Below, one piece after another: positions 1-9,125 of a stretch of DNA of 64,000 nt (its first letter is position 1; each line of letters opens with the position of its first letter). The notes beneath the pieces are model-generated. The model was not told where the DNA came from and made no database searches. It saw only the letters and a list, made by a program, of their open reading frames with translations. The stretch comes from Acidobacteriota bacterium (lineage in GTDB: Bacteria > Acidobacteriota > Terriglobia > Acidiferrales > UBA7541). The DNA is taken from contig JAJPIE010000044.1 in NCBI GenBank assembly GCA_021324935.1, forward strand, positions 62,001 to 126,000, in the 5' to 3' direction. The position numbers and the translations under genes are program-made.

Positions 1-702
1 AGCACCGTGCTGCTCCCGGTGATGCTGCAGACGCTTTCCGGTTACACCGCGGAGCTCAGCGGGCTGGTGCTTTCTCCCGGCGCTGTGGTCACGCTCATCA
101 CGCTGCCGTTCGTGGGGCGCTTGCTTGCGAAGCACGAAGCGCGGTGGCTCGTCCTGTTCGGCCTGGCGATTCTTTCCTCCGGCATGTGGTCGCTCTCGAA
201 GCTCAATCTCACGACAAGTTTCTGGACCTTCGTCTGGGTGTGGATCATCTCCCGCGGGGGTCTCGGCTTTCTGTTTGTACCCATCAATGTGGCGGCGTTT
301 TCCTACGTTCCCAAGGAACGCATGAACAACGCCACCGGCCTGATCAACCTGGCGCGCAACATCGGGGGCAGCGTGGGGATTTCGCTGGTCACCACCATGC
401 AGGCGCGGCTGGCGCAGCGCCACCAGGCGTATCTCGTTAAGGACTATTCGCCGTTCAACTGGCGCTATCAGCAGGCGCTTCAGGGACTCGCCGCGGAACT
501 TCAGACGCGAGGCATGACCGCGGCCGACGCGCTCGTTCGCGCCAAGGCCATGCTCTATTACGAACTCCAGCGGCAGGCCGCCATGCTCTCCTTCGTCGAT
601 GTCTTCCGCTTCATGGCATTTCTCTGCGTGGCGATGATGCCGCTCATGTTCCTGATGAAAAGGTCGGCCCGCTCGGAATTCTCCTCTCCGCTGACGCATT
701 AG
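1..702 (+). CDS. MFS drug efflux transporter, DHA2/EmrB type (C-terminal part only)
   Basis: The frame is open from base 1, so the gene begins before the window and the GTG at position 7 is not its start. The visible 233 codons hold about five hydrophobic helices: the GLVLSPGAVVTLITLPFVGR stretch, the following helix pair, and a final helix near the C-terminus. The GFLFVPINVAAF segment, the NLARNIGGSVG motif and the long amphipathic stretch after it are typical of the second half of 14-helix DHA2 exporters, which expel drugs or other small molecules by proton antiport in the inner membrane. An HlyD/EmrA partner may lie upstream but cannot be seen. Substrate unknown. Confidence 0.82.
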   Translation, partial: STVLLPVMLQTLSGYTAELSGLVLSPGAVVTLITLPFVGRLLAKHEARWLVLFGLAILSSGMWSLSKLNLTTSFWTFVWVWIISRGGLGFLFVPINVAAFSYVPKERMNNATGLINLARNIGGSVGISLVTTMQARLAQRHQAYLVKDYSPFNWRYQQALQGLAAELQTRGMTAADALVRAKAMLYYELQRQAAMLSFVDVFRFMAFLCVAMMPLMFLMKRSARSEFSSPLTH

Positions 703-704
703 GA

Positions 705-1715
705 TTACCTCCAAAACCGGAAGAAACGAGAAGCGGATCTGCGATGGCGAGAGAAATCGAGGCCGCGGCGGGCGTTGCGGCGTGCGCATTCAGCGGCGTC
801 GGGGTGGGGGATGTTTTTGGAGAGGTCCTGGGAGCCGGGAGGGAGAGTGAGGTCGATGGGATGGAAGTGGTTGTAGAAATCGGGGGGAAGCTGGGAAGGC
901 GAGGAGGCAGAGCAGCCGGAAGATTTATCGGGGGACGAGGATATTGCCGAGTGGCTGGATTTTTTGGCGGGGGATTTGACGGAGGAAGGAACATCGGTTG
1001 CGGCGAGAGGAGCCGACGCGGCGCTGGTAGCCGGGGTCCCTCCGCTGCAGGCAGCAGAATTCGCGGGCTTGCGGTCAGGATGAGAGAGCAAAGAGCCGCC
1101 AGCGGGGAGAGACGCGGCAGAAGAGGGCGTAGAAGAGTTCGCGGGTGTTGGGAGTGAAGCGGCTCCGGCAGAAGCGGGGACGATGGCGGGGGATAGTTGT
1201 TCGGAAGTGCCAGAGGCAGGGAAAAGATTGGGGGCGGAGGGAGTTATCGCCGTGGGCGACGGCGGATCGTCGGGGCCGGAGCGGTCGGGACGGGGGATGT
1301 TCCAGTTGGAGTGGGTTTTGCGGCGGACTTCCTGGGCTTCGCGTTCCGCGCGTTCCTCGCGAATTTTCTGGTGGAAGGCGATTTCGCGCTGGCCGCGCTG
1401 GAGGATCTGGCAAAGATAGGCGTAGGAGCAGGATTCCTTGGGAGTGAGGCGCCCCTGGACGCGGAGGAGGGTGACCTTGGTGAGGAAATTGTTGATTTGC
1501 TCGGGAGTGGAGAGCGAGCCGGCGGCTTCGGTGAGTTCGGCGATGAGGAGCTGTTCGGGCTTGGGCTTGTGGGTGAGGCAGAACTGGGGACTGGTGGAAC
1601 AGATGGGCTGGGAGCAGCGGCGTCCGGCGGGGGAGAGATGCTCGCAGCGGGGAAAGGGGAGGTTGGATTCCTGCTTTGGTTCCGATTTGAAAAAGAGTTC
1701 ACTGATGGCTTTCAT
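705..1715 (-). CDS. Zinc-knuckle hypothetical protein with long Ser/Pro/Ala-rich tail
   Basis: A 336-residue protein with no assigned function. The N-terminus carries a C-x9-C-x4-C-x6-C-x2-H pattern (C24, C34, C39, C46, H49), probably one zinc site. Residues about 60-110 form a helical segment (LTKVTLLRVQGRLTPKESCS, then YAYLCQILQRG) like that seen behind the same Cys/His pattern in many Acidobacteriota hypothetical proteins. Residues about 135-336 are low-complexity Ser/Pro/Ala/Lys and probably disordered. The start is ATG. A good sigma70-like promoter lies about 380 bp upstream on the same strand. The gene converges with the MFS gene, leaving 2 bp between the stops. An opposite-strand frame also stays open here but has no recognisable features. 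Family membership is recalled from general knowledge; the function is not known. Confidence 0.7.
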   Translation of the reverse strand: MKAISELFFKSEPKQESNLPFPRCEHLSPAGRRCSQPICSTSPQFCLTHKPKPEQLLIAELTEAAGSLSTPEQINNFLTKVTLLRVQGRLTPKESCSYAYLCQILQRGQREIAFHQKIREERAEREAQEVRRKTHSNWNIPRPDRSGPDDPPSPTAITPSAPNLFPASGTSEQLSPAIVPASAGAASLPTPANSSTPSSAASLPAGGSLLSHPDRKPANSAACSGGTPATSAASAPLAATDVPSSVKSPAKKSSHSAISSSPDKSSGCSASSPSQLPPDFYNHFHPIDLTLPPGSQDLSKNIPHPDAAECARRNARRGLDFSRHRRSASRFFRFWR

Positions 1716-1882
1716 TGTTTCGCTCCTTGGAATTTTGGTTTGGGAAATCGTTTTGGGGTACCCCTGGGGTTGGCGTAAGAGTGGCAGTGAAAGGAGTTAG
1801 CTGTGAGCCGTAAGCCGCAAGCAAGAGGAGGGGAGTGCCGGCGATGGCGCTGATTCCAACGAGGTGGGCCTGGGGAGCGGTG

Positions 1883-1970
1883 GTAGCGGGTGTTCCTCCG
1901 CACCGCGGCCGACGTACAAGCCGCGCGAACGGGAGAGAAAATGGGCCGCTCTGGCCGGGGCGACAAAGAA
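1883..1970. repeat. Dispersed intergenic repeat, copy 1 (degenerate)
   Basis: Matches the shape of the family: a CCTCC-containing head, GCGGCCGACG..., an A-rich middle (GAGAGAAAATGG), then GGCCGCTCTGGCCGGG. It lies in the leader of the zinc-knuckle gene. Confidence 0.5.
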
Positions 1971-2093
1971 GAGAAGAGCGAGGGCAGAGGCGGGCGCACA
2001 CGGCGGGGCTTGGGAGGGCAGGCAGAGGGCGGGGAAGAGGGGAGGAAGGGAGACGGAGGGAGAAGATGGGGTGGGGGCGAGAGTTCACGACTG

Positions 2094-2123
2094 ATGATAG
2101 CACAGGGATAGTAATGCTGTCAA
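2094..2123 (-). promoter_or_regulatory. Sigma70-like promoter for the zinc-knuckle gene
   Basis: Read on the minus strand: TTGACA (2123-2118), an 18-nt spacer, then TATCAT (2099-2094), within a locally AT-rich patch. It points towards the gene starting at 1715 and would give a leader of about 370 nt, with repeat copy 1 inside it. Confidence 0.6.
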
Positions 2124-2144
2124 TAGATAATTAAGTAGTAAAAG

Positions 2145-2225
2145 TTTCGAATGAGCGGGAAGTTTCGAAAGAGTGCGGGGTGGCGGAGTGGATTGGGTTG
2201 GTGGAGGGGCTTTCGAATGAGCGGG
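2145..2225. repeat. Three TTTCGAA-type direct repeats
   Basis: TTTCGAATGAGCGGG occurs at 2145-2159 and again at 2211-2225, with a degenerate third copy (TTTCGAAAGAGTGCGGG) from 2163. Each contains the palindrome TTCGAA. They lie just upstream of the minus-strand promoter at 2094-2123. They could be operator repeats or simple local duplication. No other gene is seen between 1716 and 2542. Confidence 0.5.
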
Positions 2226-2542
2226 GGCTGTGAGGGGCGAAACTGGATATTCGCAGATGGCACATCGAGATTCAAGAATGGGGAAAGGAAGAGATAAGCG
2301 TTGGGTGCCGCAGGCGGGCAGAGAAGAGAAAGATCTCACCACAGAGTCAGCAGAGAAGAACAGAGTTAACGGAGAGGGAAACGGAGATCGTTTCGATGGC
2401 GATTGCATCGAGAGGGGGTAAGGGAATGTTGGGCGCCAGGGTCACTCCGCGCCGGTGAAGCACGCAAGAAGCAGAACCGCGAAAGACCGGCCAATCCACA
2501 CGGCGAGATGAGGCCGCCCGTACACAGGCTGGAGGACGGGAC

Positions 2543-3313
2543 TTAGCGAAAGAAGGAGAGGAGCCAGTTGGGGAAGGAGTGCCAGAAGGCGGTGGTGGCG
2601 AAGGGCAAGCGGAGTTGTTGGAGGAGAACGAGGAAGACGCCGCCCCAGAGGGTGACGCGGTGAATTTTGCGGGTGGACCAGTAGTCGTAGGCGAGGAGGA
2701 GGACGAGAAAGCCGCAGGTGATCAGGTCCACGACGGCAAGGTTGTGATGGTGATGCAAGAAACTCATGCGGGCGACGGCGGCATCGAGGAGCGCGGTGGT
2801 GGCGAGGAACAGGCAGCGCTTGTGGGCGATGGAATCGAAGCGGGAGCGGAAGCCGAAATAGAGGAAGGAGGCGAAGAGCAGGATATCGGTGAGCGGGACG
2901 ATATAGAAAGCCTGCGGATCCCGGCCCGGTGCGTGAGGAAGCCCGGGGGTGGTCTGACGGAGGAGTTGATCGGTGGCGACCATGACGCCGAGCACAATCA
3001 TCAAGCAGCCGAGAGCGAAGCCGGCCATGCCGAGGCGCTTGTGGAGGCCGGTGCGGTGCGCGGCGACGAGCGAAGTTTGCGTGATGAGCAGCAGCATCCA
3101 GAGAGTGAAGGCGGCGCCATGAAAGTGAACGATGAGGCTGGGCAAGGGCGCGCGAAGGCCGCCAGCGAGATAGTAAGTGGGCGCAAAGCCGACGAAGACG
3201 GTGAGCAGCATGAGCGCGGTGGCGGCGGAGAAGAAGTAATGATCGTAGCGGCGGCCGGGGAGATTGTGAGCTGGACGCGCAGAAGTAGCGGCTGGAGCGG
3301 TAACCGTAGCCAT
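2543..3313 (-). CDS. Multi-pass membrane protein (DUF2306-like)
   Basis: A 256-residue integral membrane protein with about seven hydrophobic helices. Visible motifs are HFHGAAFTLWMLLL in one helix, RTGLHKRLG in the following loop, a FYIVPLTDILLF helix, and a His-rich loop (MSFLHHHHNLAV). The His pairs and the HKRLG loop resemble DUF2306-type proteins of unknown role; heme or metal binding is possible but unproven. The start is set at the ATG at 3313, because GGAGG (3322-3318) lies 4 nt before it. The frame runs open further upstream through repeat copy 2, and an ATG at 3340 is the alternative. The gene stands alone. A role in respiration or transport cannot be decided from sequence. Confidence 0.7.
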   Translation of the reverse strand: MATVTAPAATSARPAHNLPGRRYDHYFFSAATALMLLTVFVGFAPTYYLAGGLRAPLPSLIVHFHGAAFTLWMLLLITQTSLVAAHRTGLHKRLGMAGFALGCLMIVLGVMVATDQLLRQTTPGLPHAPGRDPQAFYIVPLTDILLFASFLYFGFRSRFDSIAHKRCLFLATTALLDAAVARMSFLHHHHNLAVVDLITCGFLVLLLAYDYWSTRKIHRVTLWGGVFLVLLQQLRLPFATTAFWHSFPNWLLSFFR

Positions 3314-3425
3314 TGAGCCTCCGTGAAGAGTTGCGGCCATTGTATATGGGATTGGAGGGGGAAAGGAGGAAATAGAAAATAGAAAAGAGAAAAGAGAAAA
3401 GAAAAAAGAGGGTTGTGGTGCATGC

Positions 3426-3520
3426 GGTGCTGGGTGCCCGGGCCCCTCGACTGCGCGGCCCGACGCGCCGCGGACGGCGCGGAAGAAAGGGCCGGGCCGC
3501 TTCGGTCGGGATGACAGAAA
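3426..3520. repeat. Dispersed intergenic repeat, copy 2
   Basis: Shape: GGGCCCCTCGACTGCGCGGC head, GC-rich dyad, AGAAAGG, then the family end GGTCGGGATGACAG. It sits between the DUF2306-like gene and the PD40-amidohydrolase stop. Confidence 0.7.
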
Positions 3521-3657
3521 AAGCCAAGAGGGCCGGAATGGCCGCTCGGTTCCGGCCGTGGGAGGCGTTGATGCCAGAGAAGAGAAAGGCGCCGGTGTGA
3601 AGACCGGGCAATCCACAAAGAGCAGAGGCCGGCGAGACGCCAGCGTTAGAGGGAGAG

Positions 3658-6600
3658 TCAGGGATTTTCGTTCCACCACCAGAGCGGGGGAAGCGGCTTC
3701 TGGACGGGATAGATTTCGTCGAGGGTGTTGCCGTCGAAGAGTTCGCCGTTTTTCATGACGTAGCGAATGGTGTTGGTGTTGTGAATGTCGTCGAGCGGGT
3801 TTTTATCGAGAACGACGAGATCGGCGAGCTTGCCGGGCTCGAGCGAGCCGAGGTCCTGGGCAAGGCCCATGGCTTTGGCGCCCTCGAGGGTGGCGGAGCG
3901 GAGCACGTCCATGTTGGAAGCGCCGCCGGAAGCGAGCGCCCACATTTCCCAGTGGTAGCCGAGCCCCTGAAACTGGCCGTGGCTGCCGATGCAGACGTGG
4001 CCGCCGGCCTTGATGAGCTTGGCGTCCTGAGCGGCGAGGCGCGGGAAGGCGAGTTCATCCTTGCGGGTCCAGATGCGGCGGCGGCGGGTGTGGTCGTCGA
4101 CGATGTTATGAGGAAGGAAGCGGCGGACCTTGGGATCGTCGTGGACCTCAGTGGTTTCGTAGAAGAAGTTTTCGGCCCAGGGACCGCCGTAGGCGACGAT
4201 GAGGGTGGGAGTGTAGAAGATGCCGGAGCGGGACCAGAACTGCACGGTGTCGTCGAAGAGCGGGGTGATGGGAAGGGAGTGCTCGTTTCCGGAGTAGCCG
4301 TCGATGGCGTGTGTGAGGTCGAGCTTCATGTCCAGCGCGCCTTCGGTGGTGGGCATGATGCCTTCTTTTTTGCAGGCCATGACGGTCCACTGGCGCTGCT
4401 TGCGATTGCCGACCATATAGGACTTGAGATAGTCGGTGCGGTAGAAGTCCTTGTAGCGGCGAATAACGTCATCGGCGTCTTCGGCGGACTGGAAGTCGTT
4501 GTCGGGGAAAACGCCGGGGCCGGTGGAATAGGGACGCGGGCCGATGATGTCGCCGGTGTCGACGAGGTCCTGGTAGGCGAACATGTCGTTGGTGGCGGTT
4601 TGCGGATCGCGGCCGGAGGTGACGCCGTAGGCGAGGTTGGCAAGGAAGCTCCAATTCTGGAGGTCGAGGACGCCGCGGCGGATTTCGGTCCAGTGGGGAT
4701 GAATGTCGATGAAGCCGGGGAGAATGGTTTTGCCAGAAGCGTCGATGACTTTGGCTTCGGGAGGAATGGCGACGCTGCCGGATTTGCCGACGGCGACGAT
4801 GCGATTGTCCTTGACGAGGATGTCGGCGTTGTCGAGGACCTCATCGCCCTTCATGGTGATGACGCGCGCGCCGCGAAGCGCGACGGTGCCGGAAGGGGTG
4901 TGGCGGGGGAAAGTGAGATTGACGGAGATGACTTCGGGATTGAGCTTGGGGAGTTTGGGCTTGCCGGCGGACTTGTCGACGTCATTGGCCTCTTCGGTTG
5001 AGGCTTTGCCATTTTCTTTTCCTTTGGCGGAGGCTTTCGGTTTTTCGGCGGGCTTGGCTTCTTCATCGGATTTGGGCGCGGAGAATTCAATCTGCTCGAG
5101 AGGGATGCGGAAGAAAGAAGCGCCTTCGGCCCAGGTGACGGTTTTTCCGCCGCCGGCAAAGTTGAAATAGTCGCCGCCGACGGTGGTGATTTTGCGGAGC
5201 GGCACGGAAGAGTGAGAGAGATCCACGTTGACGGGACCATCGCCGGTGCGCGGCACGGCGAGGAGGTAGACCTGATTGGTGGATTGCGCGAGAGCCCATT
5301 TGCCGTCGGGACTGATGCGGATGTCGTCGGCGGGATTGCCTTCGGGCGAATCGGGATCGGGAAACCAGGCTTTGCCGAAAACGCGGAGAACGGTGCGGCG
5401 GTCGGTGCCGTCGTAGCGGACGGAGACGAGGCCGGCCTGAGAGTAGATGTAGACGCGATCAGGCTCTGGGCCAAAGTGCGGATCGGCGGCGCCGCGGGCA
5501 GGCATGATCAGATTGGAGTCGCCGCCATCGGCGGGGAGCCAGATGAGGTCCCAGTTGACGGGCTTGGAGTCCCATTCGTCGAACTGTTCGACATGGCCCT
5601 GACGCGGGCCGCGAATGGCGACGATGCGCGAGCCGTCGGGGGAGAAATTGAGGTCGCGATAGTAGGCGGGAACACGGGTGAGTTGTTGCGGGGAGCCGGT
5701 GCCGTCGGCGCGGATTTTCCAGATGTGGCCGCCATGGGCGGAGGTCCAGGTGACATAGGCGATCCACTGGCCGTCAGGAGACCAGGCGGGCATGAATTCG
5801 GGTTCGTTGGAGGCCGTGAGGCGCTTTGGCGTGCCGCGGGGAATGTCCATCACGTAGAGATGCGTGAGGCCGGAGAAGGCGAGGCGCTTGCCGTCCGGAG
5901 ATTGCACGGGCTGCTGGATGAGGCGGAGCTTGACGGGGCCTTCGTCGACGCGGAGGGCGAGATTGAGATCGGGGCCGAGTTCGCGGGAGATTTTTGCGGT
6001 GAAGGGAATTTCGGTGTCGGAGCCGTCGGCGACGTTGATGCGGTGAATTTTTCCTCCGTAAGCGGCGACGACTTCCTTGCCGTCGGGAGTGAAGGCGTAG
6101 TTGGGAAGGAAGTCACGGGTGAAGAGGGATTCCTGGTCGTCGCGCTGGACGGGATATTTGAGCCAGTGCTCCGCGCCGCTGTTGAGATCGCGGATGCGGA
6201 GGCCGGTTTCAGTTTCGAAGCGGGTGGCGTAGACGAGGAGCTTGCCGTCGGGAGAGATTTCGGGGCGCATGGCGCTGCCGGGGGCGTCGGTGACGGTGTC
6301 TTCTTCGGCGGTGACGAGATTGCGGCGAACGATTTGGGAAAGAGGGAAGGTGACGTTGTAGAAGCCGTCGGGATTCTGGCGGGCGGCGTAATAAAGGAAG
6401 CGGCCGTCTTTGGAAGGAGAGGCGCCGAGAGCGTTGACCCAGCGGCGGACGGGCGTGTCGGGCTTGCCCTTGGACTTGGAGACCTGAATGCCAGCGCCGC
6501 CCTTGATGTGGTACATCCAGAGTTCGGCGGCGCCAACGGGAAATTGGGTGAAGCGGGAGGCGATGACGTAGTTGCCGTCGGGAGTCCAGACGGGGGAGCA

Positions 6601-7014
6601 GAATTCGGATTCCTCGTCCTGGCTGAGCTGTGTGGGATTGGAGCCGTCGGCGTCGGAGATCCAGACGTTTTCGGAGCCGCCACGATCGCTGATGAAGGCG
6701 AGCTTTTTTCCGTCAGGGGAGAAGCGCGGCTGGGAGTTGAAGCCCATGCCGGAAGTGATTTTTTTGGCCTCGCCGCCGGAAAAGGGGAGCGTATAGAGAT
6801 CGCCGACCAGTTCGAGGGCGAGAGCTTTGCCGTCGGGAGAGACATCGAGGGAGAGCCAGGTGCCCTGATTGGTGGTGAATTCGAGGGTGCGGGCTGGCTT
6901 GAGAGGGAGAGGGGATTCTTTTTTGGCGTCCCTGGAGTCTTTGGCGTTATCGGTTGCGAAGACGGGGACAGCGAGCAGCGCCGCGAGGAACAGAGCGAAG
7001 AGCGAGGATTTCAC
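3658..7014 (-). CDS. Secreted PD40 beta-propeller amidohydrolase
   Basis: An 1118-residue exported enzyme. Residues 1-19 are a signal peptide (KSSLFALFLAALLAVPVFA). Residues about 50-680 hold repeated TolB/PD40 propeller blades, each marked by SPDGK-type turns (for example FSPDGKKLAFISDRGG). A Lys/Glu-rich linker follows at about 690-735. The C-terminal amidohydrolase domain starts at about 740: GFIDIHPHW gives the metal pair H772/H774, and EPGKLADLVVLDKNPL is the family's closing motif. The likely role is periplasmic hydrolysis of peptide-like or cyclic amide substrates, with the propeller as a gate; the substrate is unknown. The start is the GTG at 7014, supported by GGAGG at 7024-7020, and not the longer open frame to 7161. 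The gene stands alone, with no obvious operon partner. Confidence 0.88.
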   Translation of the reverse strand: MKSSLFALFLAALLAVPVFATDNAKDSRDAKKESPLPLKPARTLEFTTNQGTWLSLDVSPDGKALALELVGDLYTLPFSGGEAKKITSGMGFNSQPRFSPDGKKLAFISDRGGSENVWISDADGSNPTQLSQDEESEFCSPVWTPDGNYVIASRFTQFPVGAAELWMYHIKGGAGIQVSKSKGKPDTPVRRWVNALGASPSKDGRFLYYAARQNPDGFYNVTFPLSQIVRRNLVTAEEDTVTDAPGSAMRPEISPDGKLLVYATRFETETGLRIRDLNSGAEHWLKYPVQRDDQESLFTRDFLPNYAFTPDGKEVVAAYGGKIHRINVADGSDTEIPFTAKISRELGPDLNLALRVDEGPVKLRLIQQPVQSPDGKRLAFSGLTHLYVMDIPRGTPKRLTASNEPEFMPAWSPDGQWIAYVTWTSAHGGHIWKIRADGTGSPQQLTRVPAYYRDLNFSPDGSRIVAIRGPRQGHVEQFDEWDSKPVNWDLIWLPADGGDSNLIMPARGAADPHFGPEPDRVYIYSQAGLVSVRYDGTDRRTVLRVFGKAWFPDPDSPEGNPADDIRISPDGKWALAQSTNQVYLLAVPRTGDGPVNVDLSHSSVPLRKITTVGGDYFNFAGGGKTVTWAEGASFFRIPLEQIEFSAPKSDEEAKPAEKPKASAKGKENGKASTEEANDVDKSAGKPKLPKLNPEVISVNLTFPRHTPSGTVALRGARVITMKGDEVLDNADILVKDNRIVAVGKSGSVAIPPEAKVIDASGKTILPGFIDIHPHWTEIRRGVLDLQNWSFLANLAYGVTSGRDPQTATNDMFAYQDLVDTGDIIGPRPYSTGPGVFPDNDFQSAEDADDVIRRYKDFYRTDYLKSYMVGNRKQRQWTVMACKKEGIMPTTEGALDMKLDLTHAIDGYSGNEHSLPITPLFDDTVQFWSRSGIFYTPTLIVAYGGPWAENFFYETTEVHDDPKVRRFLPHNIVDDHTRRRRIWTRKDELAFPRLAAQDAKLIKAGGHVCIGSHGQFQGLGYHWEMWALASGGASNMDVLRSATLEGAKAMGLAQDLGSLEPGKLADLVVLDKNPLDDIHNTNTIRYVMKNGELFDGNTLDEIYPVQKPLPPLWWWNENP

Positions 7015-7526
7015 GAGTGCCTCCAAAATGCCGGAGCGGTACGTTAGTCTGCCCGGAGGATGAGTGTCAAATGCTTGGCGCGGGGGCTCGATGTCAGCGG
7101 ATGCATGGATTGAATGGCGCCGGGACACGGACGGCGACGTTGGGGGTTTAGACGGGGTCAAAGGGGAAAGGAGAGCAGGGAAGGGTCAGCGGCTGGTACG
7201 GAAAAGTCCGGTAACCCCTGCCCGCTCAGACGGTCGATGCAACACCATTCAATGCGTTGATTCCAGAAAGTTTCCCCGGAAGAACCATCTGTTTAGTCGT
7301 ACTCGATCAAGACCTAGCCAAGGCAGCGTTTCTGGTGGCCTAACCTTAGCCAGGGGCTTTGACCTTTGTTTTCAATGCAAGTTAAGTTCGAGCTGAGTGT
7401 TGCGTCGACCCATTGAGACCACCCCAACTAAAGGCCGACTCATTGCCGACGACTTACGTGGCGGCTGAAGCCGCCACCGCTAAAGAGAAATGCCGCGAAG
7501 TTCCGGGACGAGACACTAGTAGCCAG
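7015..7526. other. Gene-free stretch with one REP-like hairpin
   Basis: No supported coding frame. The only structure noted is a perfect 8-bp stem with a TGAA loop at 7458-7477 (GTGGCGGC/GCCGCCAC). It is of the GGCTGAAGCC type also seen before thiC. Confidence 0.5.
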
Positions 7527-7976
7527 CTATTTGGCGGGGATTAAGGTGCTGTGGCTGGCGACGCAGCGCCAGACGGCGTCGCGCTTGATCCAGGTATCGG
7601 TGTAACGGGAACGAATGAGGTAATGCTTGCCTTTGTTGGTGCCGGACTCGCGATAGATGCCGACGACAACGGCGGCGTTGCCATATACATGAACGGTGAG
7701 CCCTTCGTCGTAGAGGTGGTCGGCTTTTTGTTCGGGTGCGGCGACCCACTTCAGATATTCGGCTTTGTTCATGAGGGAGCCGTCGTAATCAGTGTAGACG
7801 AGGGTGTCGTCGACGAGATTGGCGACTTCTTTCACTTCTTGTTTGGTTTCGGCTTGATTCCAGGCGCGTTCGAGCTGGCGGATTTGGATTTCGTCGGAAG
7901 CGGCGGCATTTTCTTGTGCGAACGGCGCCGAGGTACAGAGAAAGAGTCCGAGCGTCAGGAGGATGAACCGATTCAT
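7527..7976 (-). CDS. Secreted NTF2-fold protein (DUF4440/SnoaL-like)
   Basis: A 149-residue protein with a signal peptide (residues 1-20, FILLTLGLFLCTSAPFAQ) followed by one NTF2-like domain. Features typical of DUF4440 are IRQLERAWNQAE at the start of the domain, VDDTLVYTDYDGSLMNKAEY in the middle, and a closing strand pattern, YTDTWIKRDAVWRCVASHST. Members of this fold are small periplasmic or cytoplasmic binding or enzyme domains with varied roles, so no substrate can be named. The start is ATG with AGAGGTG upstream. The gene lies between two unrelated monocistronic genes on the same strand. Confidence 0.8.
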   Translation of the reverse strand: MNRFILLTLGLFLCTSAPFAQENAAASDEIQIRQLERAWNQAETKQEVKEVANLVDDTLVYTDYDGSLMNKAEYLKWVAAPEQKADHLYDEGLTVHVYGNAAVVVGIYRESGTNKGKHYLIRSRYTDTWIKRDAVWRCVASHSTLIPAK

Positions 7977-8200
7977 TGGATAGCACCTCTTGTGGAAATT
8001 GTCGCCATGTTATCAGGGAGTGCCGCGTGCGTAGCGGCCGATACGCGCGATGTTCACTAATAGTCAGTGGCCGCGCGAGCGGCGCCGTGAATCCTGGAGT
8101 GTGCTCGGCGAATTATTTTCCGCGGTCATCCTGTTCGTCAGGCGCGGAACAAGGAAGCTTGCCTGCTGATAGGAAGGTCCGCGTCTGATGCAAAGCGCGG

Positions 8201-8716
8201 TCAGTGGGCGGATTTGGGGGCGGATTTGGCCATGAGTTTTTCGGCGGCGGCGATGGCGGCGCCGGCGGGGAGTTCGGCGCCGGATTTGTCGACGTAATGG
8301 ATGTCAAAGACGCCGTCCATGGAGACGATGGCGGAACAAGGCCTGGAGCCGGTGCATTTGTCCTGGTGAACGTGTTTGGCGGGAAGATAGTTGTAGTCGC
8401 CGTTGACGATGATCGAGGGCTTTTCGCCTTGCATGGAGATTTCCAGGAGGCCGCTGAGCGGGACGACGCTTTCGTTGATGCTGTGCCAGTGCCAGGGAAT
8501 GATGCAGCCAGGTGTGAGCTTGATTTCGACGACGGAGGGGCCCTTGTCGGGGTCGCCGCGCAAGGCAGCGAGCGTTAGGCAATCGGGAGCGCCATGGGCG
8601 GGGACGTATTTTTGCGTGGAGGCCTTGCTGATGACGGGCTTATCGGACGATTCCTGGGCCGAGACAAGGAATGTGAAGAGACAAAGGGACAGAGAAGCGA
8701 GACAGAAATTTTTCAT
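8201..8716 (-). CDS. Secreted cupin-domain protein
   Basis: A 171-residue protein with a signal peptide (KNFCLASLSLCLFTFLVSAQ) and a single cupin barrel. The metal-binding motif is recognisable: PGCIIPWHWHSINESVVPLS (cupin motif 1, with the His pair and Glu), with PAKHVHQ in motif 2. A Cys pair (DKCTGSRPC) in the loop could form a periplasmic disulfide. The start is the ATG at 8716, with GGAGG at 8726-8722 and a 5-nt gap; the longer frame to 8743 lacks such a site. Cupins of this type may bind a metal and small ligand or act as dioxygenase-like enzymes; the activity is unknown. Confidence 0.8.
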   Translation of the reverse strand: MKNFCLASLSLCLFTFLVSAQESSDKPVISKASTQKYVPAHGAPDCLTLAALRGDPDKGPSVVEIKLTPGCIIPWHWHSINESVVPLSGLLEISMQGEKPSIIVNGDYNYLPAKHVHQDKCTGSRPCSAIVSMDGVFDIHYVDKSGAELPAGAAIAAAEKLMAKSAPKSAH

Positions 8717-8860
8717 GGGCGCCTCCGCGCACTGGGGAAGCACGGTAGTTTGAGGCAGGGGGAGGTGTCAATGAAGATTGAAGGCGGGTGCTGTTATTCT
8801 GGAATGAACAGTGAAAACAGTCCGGCCGGATTTCTCCGACGAACTTTATTACGGATCGTT

Positions 8861-9008
8861 GTTAGCCGGGGTCTCTCCACGCCGCGGCCGGCACGCCAAG
8901 ATGCGGCGGGCAATAAAAAGCCGGCCGCTCCGTTCGGGATGACAGAATTAAGGACAAGAGCCCTTTGCTTAGGGCAGGTTGGGATAAAAGGCAGCGCTAC
9001 ATTGAAGA
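8861..9008. repeat. Dispersed intergenic repeat, copy 3 (both halves)
   Basis: First half: GTTAGCCGGGGTCTCTCCAC to TTCGGGATGACAG (8861-8946). Second half: a degenerate hairpin ending GGCAGCGCTACATTGAAGAG (8990-9009). No gene is seen between 8717 and 9125. Confidence 0.75.
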
Positions 9009-9086
9009 GAGAAGAGAGCTTACCGCAGAGAAGCAGAGGACACAAAGAGAAGGGACGGATAGACGGAACGAAGAGAAGAGGGAAAG

Positions 9087-9120
9087 AAGGAAAGAAAGAG
9101 AAAGAGAAAGAGAAAGAGAA
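9087..9120. repeat. AGAAAG hexanucleotide tandem tract
   Basis: An uninterrupted purine tract with four to five AGAAAG units ends 5 nt before the ABC-F start codon and occupies the ribosome-binding region. Confidence 0.75.
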
Positions 9121-9125
9121 GACGA

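Noticed and set aside
1197..1778. Plus-strand frame opposite the zinc-knuckle gene
   Set aside because: Gly/Glu-rich with no motif, while the minus-strand frame has an ordered Cys/His pattern, an ATG start and an upstream promoter.
5212..7047. A 611-codon open frame on the plus strand opposite the PD40-amidohydrolase
   Set aside because: Gly/Glu/Asp/Val-rich sequence with no domain, signal peptide or ribosome-binding site; it mirrors the GC-biased third positions of the real gene.
9087..9120. Purine repeat tract as part of a CRISPR or satellite array
   Set aside because: It is a single hexamer microsatellite of about 30 bp with no spacers or cas genes.
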